64,000 nucleotides of DNA from Tethya wilhelma (lineage: Eukaryota; Porifera; Demospongiae; Tethyida; Tethyidae). The notes below the pieces were generated by a model that was not told where the DNA came from, did no database searches, and saw only the letters and a list, made by a program, of their open reading frames with translations. Below are positions 24,939-36,568 of the stretch, piece after piece; the first letter of the stretch is position 1; each line of letters starts with the position of its first letter. Location: NCBI GenBank assembly GCA_964030475.1, contig CAXIPT010000001.1, forward strand, positions 27,033,015 to 27,097,014. The letters are read 5' to 3'. Made by a program: the position numbers and the translations under genes.

Positions 24939-25055
24939 GGTTTTTTGTCTGGTATTTCCGAAGATTTGTCTAAGCAAAAGCCAGCACTGCTTATTTTATA
25001 CTCAAAACATACAGTGCTCTTTATTTAGAAATTTGTGTCCTTAGCAACAGGTGAC

Positions 25056-25067
25056 TGCGCATGCGCA
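25056..25067. promoter_or_regulatory. Palindromic NRF-1 motif in the carrier promoter
   Basis: TGCGCATGCGCA is a perfect match to the NRF-1 consensus YGCGCAYGCGCR, about 120 bp upstream of the SLC25A11 start codon. A second partial motif (AATGCGCG) follows it. NRF-1 is known to control nuclear genes for mitochondrial proteins. Binding here is inferred. Confidence 0.6.
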
Positions 25068-25321
25068 AATGCGCGTGGAAAACACAGGACAATGAATACT
25101 GTATTGATTGTAGAAACAGTATTACAAAAATTATAATGCTTTTGAAGTTAACATCAACTTAGCTAACTTCTGCATATCCTAAATACAAAAAACATGATAT
25201 TTATTACATGACTGTGTGTTTTGCAGAATACTTGCATGGCTAATTAATTGTAGATCTTGTTTTCATTCATCGTTCCCTACAATAAATTATGATTAATGGT
25301 TGGAAGATTCACAGGTTCCAT

Positions 25322-26845
25322 CTATAGTGGTATAGACCTACCAACTTCAATTTCCACTGAGGCTGATACAAGTTCACTTCCAGATATAGCAGTGCAGACA
25401 TATGTTCCTGAATTGCTAGTACGAGCATCCAAAATGGCAAGAAAGGATCGTGGTCCAGATATATTCACAACAAGTACATTAATGGGAGTAGGTTCATCTT
25501 GAGATAACTCATTCTGGCCCTACAAGTAAAATTAAAGCATTCTGGAGCTAATCAAAGGAACTTAAAGACAGTTAAGCCTCACCTGTACTCTTACTGGTGA
25601 GCCATTAAATTGCCACGAAAATTTAGAAACATTTTGATTGGCTTCACAAATAAGAGAATGATTTGCTCCCAGATTGACAACAGCAATGTTCACACTCAGG
25701 GCTTCAGGAGTAGCTACATGAAAGAACATAATGAAATGATAACAGAGTTGAACGTCTTTAGGACATTTATTTTTATACTGAAACATAATTTTGCCCGTCT
25801 GCATATCATAAGTAGTAGTGTAGTGGGAAAATTTTAGCTGACTCAAATTTTCAAGGCATACATGCCATTTTAAATTTTAAGTCTATAACATCTAACAACT
25901 ATACTGGCAAACTACTTGACTGAGTAACAGTTAATATTATGTTCTAACTATTAACCTTCCCTATGATTGCTCTAAATCTTCATGATCCAATCACAAATAT
26001 TCGGCACAATCAATCCAGTATGCATAAACTAAGTACTTACAAATAAATGAAATAAAAGCTTCACTTGTAGCAGAAACTCCACGACAATTGGCAGCACAAA
26101 TGTACTTTCCAGTATCTTGTTCAGAAACATTAGCAATAAATAGTAAAGCTGTAACATCATTTGTTCTCTGCATAATTGTTATCTGGGGAGAAAAAATGGT
26201 GGGGTGTGCATGTGTAAGACAATTACTATTTTTAAATTTTTATTTTTAAATTTAAACAGCTTGCAGTGTACATCAGGCCAGATTGAGAAGAAAATGGAAA
26301 TTACTTTTGCTTGTGAAGGAAGTTCCTGCTCTGATTTTCTCCACAGAAGCACCACATCTGGACAATCACAAATGGCAGTGCAGAGCAACTCTACTGATGA
26401 ACCAGCATCAACCTCAACAGTAGTAGGTTCAATAGATAGTTCAAGTTCTGGCACTGCAAAATCAATAAATAAGCATAATTCATGATGGCAATAATGAATT
26501 AAAGTTAGCTGCAGCAGTAAGTAACTGTTAGCTAGAACAAGAAACTCTGCAAGTATGCATTCGAGAGATAACTCTAGTTAACAAAACAATTGAAACCCTT
26601 ACACGGAAAACAGTATTATCACAAAAAAAGCTCAGCAACTAAAATTCTACTCATCTCTGAGACTCAGATCATACCTCAGAGTCTGATATCTAAGCACCAT
26701 TAGAGGCTTTAGGCTGAAGAGAATATGGAGAAAGGAGAAAACAGATAGACTCGATAGTCTAGCCTAGCTGGGTCTCTGCTATAATGCCGTAATCAGTATT
26801 TAAGAAAAAATTAGCCTCAAATTCACATTCTTGTATATATGCATG

Positions 26846-26936
<91 letters not shown>

Positions 26937-29900
26937 NTGTGTGTGTGTGTGTGTGTGTGTGTGTGTCAAACACTAAAAAATTGAATAACAACTGAAATGT
27001 TTATAATTCAAACAAACTAATTTTTTTTTCCTGAAACTGTATAATATTATGGTACATGATTGCTTTGATGCCTTCAAAATTAATGGCCATTTATATTAAT
27101 GACTGCTGTTCAGAAGTTAAATGGCTCTATCAAAGTGTTTACTTCTAGTACACAATGTAACGTAGGTTTCACCTGTGGATATACCAGCAGATGTTTGAAG
27201 GAAAGCTTGCTACTTTGACTTGAATTGGCAAATGCTCTAGCTACTTAAGTTTACAGAGCTAGTATGCTAGCTATAAAAAGCATTCTTCTTATTATGACAA
27301 GAAGTCTGCTATTATGATAGTAATAATCTTACCTACAATGTCAACATACGAAGTATCTCCCCTAGCAAATCCAGTCAATCTATTCGTAGCAGTACAAGTA
27401 TATCCTCCACTGTTACTTTCTGTAGCAGCAATCACTGTCAACAGTGACTGAGATACTGAGTCGGTAACAATTACATTTAATGGAAGGATGCCATCATTGA
27501 AGCTCCACCTAGAGATGAAGAGTCATCAAAATAATTCATAGCCAATTCACTGTACACACCAATACTCACGTAATGTTGGCAAAATCAACAACACGGCAGA
27601 GTATTGAATAATTTTTCCCCATTACAACACTTCGCTGAAGAGGATCAAGCTCTAATATCAGTTCACGTTCTGGATCTATAATTTTTAAAAGAATTAAATA
27701 TTAAAGAGCAATCATCAAAATAGTAAGTGGTTCACTAACATACCAAAGAAAGATACTTGAGCAGTAGAAACCCCACTGAATGCTTCACTAGGTGAGTGAG
27801 CAAAGCAAGCATACAAGCCAGCATTCTTTTCAGTAGCATCAATTATCTCCAAACTGGACTGGGGTCTCCTTCTACCAGAAATAACTACATTGTCAGGTAG
27901 AAGGCCTCCATTAAATGTCCAGCCTAGTACAGCAGTGGCATTGACGGTACAAGTCAGCACTTGATTGTCTCCAGGCATCAACGTAATTGATGGAAGGTTT
28001 ATTGTCACATTAAGTGGTGTTTCAGTTGGCCTGGGAGTCACTGGAAAACAGATATAGTCATAATTATTACCAAATAATTATACACCTTATGTTCCCAGGC
28101 CTTCCTGTTTGGTAATGGGGAAGGTCTGGGAAAGCATAATTATTGTTACAAATTTAGTATATGACCAGCTGCTGAAAAAGTGATAAGGATACAATCTATG
28201 CAAATTAACCCTTAGATATCAAACACAGACATAGACAGGCTTATTGTCGAATCATCTACATTTTAAGTTTCTGGGTTCAAAAAAATACTACGATAGTGTA
28301 CGGAACAACCATTAATTTGAATCTACAGTAAAAAGTTAGCATGGTACATCAATGGCAATTGACTGGAGACTATAGAAGAATTTTTTGTTAAGAAAATGAA
28401 AGACTGCTTTCTAAAAATTACCCTTTGCTAGTTTCTCATGATAACTGTTTGAATGCATGACCCAATTTAACTTAATTCACTGCTGTACATAAGTTCAGTG
28501 AATACAATGTACTTGAGTTCTTTCCAGTGGACTAGTCAGAACAAATAGTTATACTGCTCAGTATACATACTTTTACCCCCTTTAAATTCACATAAGTTTT
28601 ACTAGCTCTTATACACCCGTTAAAAATGATATTAATTAGAGGAAAGACTTGAGTATACACATGACTAACTACAGCACACAAGAACACCACATACCCGGAC
28701 GAGCTGTGCAGTTCGAGGTTGCAGGTAACAAAGTACAAACTGGACCACTAGTAGTGCATGTACAATTGTAGCATTGCTCAAGTTGGGCTTGGATTTCTAA
28801 CGCCTTGGCATGAACAAATGCATTGGTGAATGCTTCAGCCACATCGCTACCTGAAAGTGTGAGAAGGTATATAATAAACATAGTACACGGTTTATGTCTG
28901 AGTTACCTTGACGTAAAAGACTCAGATCCCAGGCTGCTCCTCCAAGCTGCAAAGCAACTTCAGTGTAGTCTTCATTGGTTGTCCCGTGAGCACTATCTTC
29001 AACAGGCATCCCGGAATTTTCTATGATCCTAAACAATGAACTTATTGTAGGATCATACACAAACGCACTACTACTATTGTCTATTCCAAATGCTCGAAGG
29101 TCATCAGCAGAAAACTCTTCACTAACAACTACATTAAGAAGGGTTCCACTGTCCATTAGCATAGTTTTGATCATCTGCCGAGTTAAATTCACCGCCAATT
29201 CATCTCTGTCTTCATCCGTTATCAATATAAACAGTGTCGGTACATCACGAAACTGATATCCATTAAGAGCCTCTCTAATAGCACTGTAGCCATCTTCAGT
29301 ACGTCCGCCAGTATTGAGTCGCTTTGTATATTCTACAATGTTCTCAGCTGTGGTAAAGGTCTGGTTTAATGAACCAAACACTACTCTTCCAAAAGCATCT
29401 GCAGAACAGTCATCACCAAATCCAACAACACCAAAATAATTCCTTGGATTGACACCAATCAATAAATCCATCAAAGAGTCATCGAGTCTCTTCACCATGT
29501 TTGGTATCCAGGCATGCTCCATCTTCATTGAACCAGATTCATCTACCAGTAAGATAACATCAACAGCCATGGTACTGTTATTGATAGAAATTAATCTAGA
29601 ATCTCCAAGAGTTAAGTAACCATCATCCTGCAGTATGCACCTTGTATCTAACAATAAGAATAATAGACAGCATTGTATTATTATTAAAGTTAAAATAGCT
29701 AGACAATTACACTTTTACCAATATTGAGGGTAGAAACAGCAAATGAAGAGAAACCAGTATTGCCATCTATCACATTGCACCTATAGGATCCTTCTGAGTC
29801 TGGCCCTACACTCTGAACTATCAGCGTTTCACCTTCAGCCAGTACATTTCCTTCATCTTGGTTTGGATAGTCCCACGAATATACCAATGATGGATTCATC

Positions 29901-32900
29901 GTATTGCTGTAGGCTACACATTTGAATGTAACACTACTCTCCAGTGGGGCAAAGCCAACAGAAGGGCTAACAGCCACATTGAGCACTAAAATAATAAAAA
30001 AGTTAAAACAAAATTAATCATAGAAGGATGACTACACAACACAATTCTCACATTGAACTGGTCCAACGCAGTCTTCCTTACACACATTGGGTTGAATGTA
30101 GCACGTTTCTTCAGGAGCTGAACATTGACAGCTGAAGCAAACTCTAAACACTGACATGACTTCGTTGACTTTGGCTTGTGTAAAGGCATTAGTGAATGCT
30201 TCAGCAAAAATTCCCTGTTCACGTAGTTGGTTCAAATCCCACGCAAGACCTCCAACACTGAAGGCCAATTCAACATAATCCCTTGAAGTACTTCCAAACC
30301 GGAAAGTATCTTCAGAGCTTATGCCACCATTATTGACAATTCTAAATAAGGAAGAAGATTCAGTGTCTGTGACATATGCTGTACCATTACCATTGAGTCC
30401 AATAGCAAACGTGGTAGGATCATCAGCACCAGCCAGGAAACCTTGATTCACAACAACATTAAGCACAATGCCAGCACTGTTTAGACTCTCTCTGATGGTA
30501 TCACGAGATAAATCAGTTCTCAACACTCCTCGGTCTTCATCAGTAACTAATATAATTTGTTTCGCTGTGCCATTGCGGGTTTCAATCGTGGAAAGTGCAT
30601 GGTCTATTGCAGCATAGCCATCTTCAAATACACCACTCAGCTCTAAATTTAGAGAAGCTGATACAAATTCATGCAACGATGTAAGAGAAGTAAGGGTAAT
30701 TCCACTAATATCAGCAGGATTATTTCGTCCAAATCCAACTAGAGCAAAAAAATTTTCCCTGTCTCCAACACCAACTCCTTGTTGCTTAAGACCAGCATCA
30801 AGAAGAAGAACCTCTTGTCTAATCCACTCATGTTCCATGGCCATAGATCCAGACTCATCCACAACAAATATAATGTCAGCTGCTGCACTTGATGCTGGTC
30901 CAGTGGCAAATGGCTTTAAATTAAAGAAAAATGATCCTTCACTGTATTTGTGATTGACGTGGTCCTTACAAACAAAGGGCATCTCTGAGCAATAAAGAAC
31001 ATTAGAAAGAAAGAAAATAGCAATGAAAGCACAAAAGGTAGCTAACCCTCACACTTAGTAGAATGAAAGTGCACTGAGAACCAATTGCCTAATTGAAACA
31101 GGGCCACTGGCCCAGTACACTGTAGAGTAAATTAATACTGTAATACAATTAATAGCTGATGATATGGCAGGGATATAACTATCAAAGTCACAAAATTCTA
31201 CATGCACATGCTAATACAGCATATATACTGTAGATCAGGGGGTTATTACCACTAAAAATTTTCACTTGTTTAATTTTTGCGTGATCAATTTGGGAAAGAT
31301 CACAATATGTTTTTAAATTTTCGCAACTCATGTGTATGGCAAAAATTTTTAAACAGCAAAAATTTCCTGATCTACAGTAAGTCAATAATCAGCGAATAAG
31401 ATAAATGTACTATAATTATACTTTGAGAAGGATGATCACAAAGAAAGCCTGTTAGTACATAAACTATGACTATATCAACTTGGAACCTATCCTCATCCCC
31501 AGGCTCAGCATTGCACAGAGCTGGCACTCTAGTATACAAAGCTTCTGGATTGAGTTATTACTCCCACAATAAAGGTAGTCTCTTTGTAATTGTATAGTTT
31601 ATACGGGATGAAGTATAAGGATTCTTAACTACTGTAACAGTATAGGTATAAACGCGTGAAGATTAGTTCTCGAGTTTCTCACCTAACCAAAAACGGTATC
31701 AAAAAGTCAAAGAAAAGCTCACTGAAATGATATAATAAATAATGCTTTGGCTATCTTTCCAAAGTCCAGCATAAGATGGACAAACTGGTTGTATAGGAGC
31801 TTGGGTAAAGTTGCAGACTAAAGCCAGAAACAGTTAGCCATTTTCTTATGCAGCTAATCAATCTATATCAGAAGACATAATCTCTGTTAATGTTGATAAA
31901 ATGGCCTTATGCTTGCACTGTAATACAAGATAATCACAGAGTATCAGCTCGGAGCCCAGTAATTTCAGAAAATTTAAATATAGAGACATATTTTAATTAG
32001 CAACATCATCATAAAGCATTAAAATTATAAGTCAAAAGTTCTGTTAAGCAAAAAAACACTGCTTATTTTATAATAATTATATTGACACAGTTCCTAACTG
32101 AGAAAAATCTCCAATGCTACAATTATGTATCAGAAGTCTAAGAAAGATTTTCAGTATGGAGCAATCTGCATGTATGAATTACTTATAATCTGAAAAATGG
32201 GAGCTCTTACAGTGAAACTGAAGGATCAATATAATACTTACCTTCGATTACATCAACTCTTACACTGGGTTGAACAACAATAGTACCATGTAGGTTTGAA
32301 GAAATCAAACAGTTGTAATCTCCTTCATCTATTAGTTCAGTCTCTAGTATATGTAAGATCCCTACACCATTCTCTGAAGATAGGCTATAACGAGAATTTT
32401 TAGATATAGGCTGCAAGCTTTTCGTCCAAGTCACAAATGGAGGAGGATATCCATCAGCTTCACAGGTAAGACTAATATTCTGGCCTGCTTCAACTGAAAT
32501 GTCTTCAGAAACTTCAATCAGTTTAGGTACACCTGAAAAAGCACACACAAAATGAATTGCTGAAAGTGCACATGCAAGAAGTTGAATATTTCCACTCAGT
32601 AGGACATTGTGCATCCATCGCATATGGTTGAATCTATACTTAACAAATGATATCATCAAGGCTTGCAAATCAATCAGATAATCCTTGATTGAGAATGGAG
32701 TACTTACAAATTATGCTACAAATATACGGTAGGGAGGAATTTCCGTGGGGTGCAAATTTTCATTGTTTTCATGACTAACCACTGAGTCAAGAAATTTCCC
32801 CCCACAATTTTTTTTCTGAGGTCGAAGGTTACATGTTGCCAAAGACTAGAGTTTTCTGTTTCTTGCCGGTCCTTTCAAGAAGTTTGCAGTCTAAATGCTA

Positions 32901-35764
32901 GTATCTAGCTAGAATAGTATTCTACGTGTATACATAGTACAGCAGATAAACCTTCACAAGATCTTCCAACACTGTAAGTTTGAAATACTTGAGTCACAAA
33001 AATTAAAACCACAAAAAATTACTTCTGAAACACTGTCTAGACTTTTCAGGAAAAATTACACTCCTAAGAATTACCCATTAATATAGGCAGGCATGAAGGT
33101 TAGAATAGTTATCCATCATGGAGTAAATGATTTGCCTACATGGCTAACTAACTATAGAGGATCGATGTCATGCATGTTGAAAGCTAACCCGGCCAGCTAT
33201 GGAATTGTGTTGAACTAAACAACAAACTAGCATGCAAAACAGCAATATGTGCTAGGAGAGCTAAAGAAAGGTACATGACACACGTAGGCTACGTAACATG
33301 GGTCATGGGGCTTTTGTGAAACTACATCTGTATTAAATATTAATAAATATTCCCTCTCACTGTTCATATTATCTTACCACAACTAATTTCATCTTCTCCA
33401 TAAGGACAATCTCTTACACCATCACAACGACTTGCAAGTGCAACACAAGGACCAAATCTTGAACAAGGAAACTGGTTACTACTACAGTCACTCCCTGGAT
33501 ACAGTGCTTCAGCTAAGAAGGAGAAAGGAAAAATATATAAATATTATAAAATTACTCACAGTCTATAATTATAGTATAAAACTAAAATTATTAACACAAT
33601 TCATCAAGTACATGATTCACACAACAAGTCAGCATAAATAGCTCATGCAATAATTATATGGTTAATAAACATATCTAGGATACTACGTGTAGATCTAGAG
33701 TTGAACTATAGAGAAAAACAAATGCCGTGGATTAGATAATAATCTGCACAAACTATTATGTTATCATTGATCATCACAATAAACAAATAGCAATAATTAT
33801 ATTAATATTATTGGACATGTACCATTTCCTACAAATTATTTACAAAAATTAACTTACAACAATTAATTTCATCAGCACCATTATCACAATCTTCCACACC
33901 ATCACAGATGACAGCTAACGACACACACTGACGTTGAGATGATTTACAGCTACATATAAATAATTAAATTTACATTGATACAGGATCAGATTTTATCCAG
34001 AAAAAAGATTCACAAAAATTCATCAGATTGTAATTCTGTTGTGCAGAGGTGCTAGCCTGGTGGCTTTCCAAACAGGGGAGATAAGAATTCTTGCAAAAAA
34101 TTAATAATAATACCAGTTTGTGCAATAAGCTTGTGTACTACCGATCCTAGATATTCTTGTAAGTTAATTTTCAGTCTAAAGGGGCTCAGGCAATACATGA
34201 ACCAGTATGAGTTGAATATTGAAATGCGAGAGGAAACATAGCAATTAGCACATGTTAATAGCAATCATTATTTGCATGAATGTATATTTATTTTTTTTGC
34301 GATTGAATTAGAACATTCCTTGTGGTTACCTGTATAATAATGATGTGGTCTAGCTCTTTAAACTCGGGAGACTAAGGCCATACTCATAGTTGTACAAGCT
34401 GTTAGTACAGCACCACATGCATATGCATGCAGTACAGTGCGAGTATCAATATTATAGTTTGCTAGTAGGTAGGGTGAGTTGGATGACCCATGCATATCCA
34501 ACTTGTTCTTTGAAAGAGGCTATCTATAGGTCTCTTACCCTAGCTTAAAAATTCGACATACAGATAATTATAAGGTATACCTCATCTGGTCCAGTTTGCA
34601 TTCCGATAGGTTTTCACAAAACTGTTCGTCTAGACCATCAGTACAATCCAACACATCATCACACACTCTACTGCTATTGATAGTGACACCATTTCTGCAT
34701 ACAAACTCTTTGCTAACACAACCCTCAGAACCTGTACAGTAGTATGGCAGCACAAAATAAAACCATAATTATTATACTCCTGGATATGCTCCTATGAAGA
34801 GTGTAATACCTTTATCTTCAGATTTTTGTCCTGTTACCTACAGAGAAAATTTAATTATCATGAGTTACTCTAGATTGGGAATTTTTCACTGTTAAAAAAA
34901 AATTTTTTTGCCACGCACTTGAAAATTAAACGTGCGAAAATTTAAACCACCTGTTGAAGTGGCGAAAATTAAAGAAGCAAAATTTATAGTGTTGAAAAAT
35001 TCCTTATCTACAGTAGTATATACGTAATGTATGTTTGTGTGTGTGTGGAAGGGGAATGCCATGGGTGATGCAATTGAAGTGTTCAGCAAAAATGCGAAAG
35101 CCATTTGATATGACGATTGGTGGACCAACTGCGTTGCCCATAGTAGTCAGGAACAGCAACATACACCATGCTAAAACAAGACCTTGAACTAACATGCCAC
35201 ACCTAGTAACAGTGTCTGCTGTAGACAGCTGCTGCTCTTGCAGTTCAAAAGAGAAAATCAAAAGTATACATACCCACAAGATTAACCACTGACTAACCTC
35301 AGGAAGCCACATGCAGTTAGGTGACATTTTTTCTATGTTTTCAAGCTTTATGGAAGATAGATACCCATACACACACTCAGTAGCAGTATACACCAGACAT
35401 GGAAAAATAATATTGGACAATTTCCAGCTATAATGATACGCCAAACAATAACTTAAAGCTTTGAGTGCATGCAAAGTTTTGGCATAAATATTTAAACTGT
35501 AGCATTTTGCTGTGAGTTTTGATGTATTAAATTTTTGTCATATTACTACTATCTCTATCCTATATTATAATATCCTTGGCTACAGACTGAGAATATGCAT
35601 GCAGGCTCATAATTATGCTTACTTTGCTTAACACTATTGTTTTCAGAACTGCATATAAATCATCTAATACTTGATATTTTCATGTTCAAAACTTTATAAC
35701 TCACCGTTGCACGCCAGAGGATCAGACTAAACAGCAGAAAAACAATCGGTCTCAATTCGTTCAT
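25322..35764 (-). CDS. Secreted LDLa / Ig / VWA multidomain protein
   Basis: An unnamed gene of about 17 exons and 1,400 residues, joined in frame throughout. In order it has a signal peptide (exon 35705-35764, [12 protein letters not shown]), a small linker exon and three LDL-receptor class A type cysteine modules (34570-34740, 33855-33955, 33378-33512; for example [13 protein letters not shown]). These are followed by an Ig domain (32240-32534), VWA domain 1 with a cysteine tail (30050-30984), an Ig domain (29718-29984), and VWA domain 2 (28905-29648) with its cysteine tail in a separate exon (28690-28860). Ig domains encoded by 1-2 exons each then run to 25322. Both VWA domains keep the MIDAS motif as VVDESGSM or LVDESGSM. 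No membrane anchor precedes the stop, so secretion into the extracellular matrix or mesohyl is inferred. Hemicentin also combines VWA with Ig but in another order. The exact exon count at the 3' end is less certain. Confidence 0.82.
26848..26966. repeat. (GT)n microsatellite
   Basis: About 118 bp of GT dinucleotides with a single ambiguous base at 26937. It lies in an intron of the LDLa/Ig/VWA gene. Confidence 0.98.
31226..31379. repeat. Palindromic MITE (TACTGTAGATCAGG termini)
   Basis: It starts TACTGTAGATCAGG and ends CCTGATCTACAGTA, an exact inverted pair, with a TTTTCG-rich interior. It lies in an intron of the LDLa/Ig/VWA gene. Confidence 0.75.
34866..35015. repeat. Degenerate palindromic MITE
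   Basis: The imperfect inverted ends TACTCTAGATTGGGAATTTT and AAAATTCCTTATCTACAGTA flank a TTTTCG-like interior. It is the same family as the element at 31226. Confidence 0.55.
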
Positions 35765-36258
35765 ATTGCACTGCCAGACTGCTGAAACGTACACGAAATA
35801 CTCAAAGTGCCCGCCTCAGGCCGCGATTTTTTATCTGACGTGTATATACACTTTTTGGACTTTCAGCGGTCGATCAAAACTCTGGTAAAGGTCGTCATGA
35901 TGAAATGTGCCTTGCCCTCCTAAAGGGTCTGGATACTCCAGACTAATAACATACACGCAAACCATAGAGTTTGCCATTTACACGCAAGCTTGCGACATGA
36001 TACTGTATTATTTTCTGTTTATATGGGTTACATGCACATCACATACTGACGTTCGGAATTTGGATATTATAACTCCCAAAAATTAATAATACAGTAACAG
36101 AAAACATTGCAAAAACATCTTTAATAATACCACGATGATAATAATAGCATCTAAAATTAGTAAAATTAATAATACTCAAAGTTAACCGATTCTACTAACT
36201 ATTCAAAAATTAACTTACAAAGGTAATAATTATAAGTAAATATAACAATCCCAAGGAT
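35765..36258. other. Intergenic spacer
   Basis: The space between the start of the LDLa/Ig/VWA gene and the SPEN stop codon. It is AT-rich with one moderate CpG patch near 35810-35830. The promoter is presumably here, but no motif stands out. Confidence 0.5.
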
Positions 36259-36386
36259 TTACATTGTGGCAGCAACAATCATTAAATGGCAATTGTCAGA
36301 TGCACTGCTGAGAAGATCAGGAGCAACACGAGATAAATGGTTTTGCGAGAACGGACATGGAGGGAAAATGTGAAGAACATAGCCAG

Positions 36387-36431
<45 letters not shown>

Positions 36432-36506
36432 NNNNNNNNNNNNNNNNNNNNNNNNNNNNNNNNNNNNNNNNNNNNNNNNNNNNNNNNNNNNNNNNNNNNN
36501 NNNNNN

Positions 36507-36568
<62 letters not shown>

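Noticed and set aside
26800..26991. Open frames of alternating His-Thr or Cys-Val
   Set aside because: Translations of dinucleotide microsatellites, as also at 36259-36642 and 51708-52550.
28823..29925. Plus-strand open frames opposite VWA and Ig exons
   Set aside because: Antisense shadows; the minus strand carries the conserved domains.
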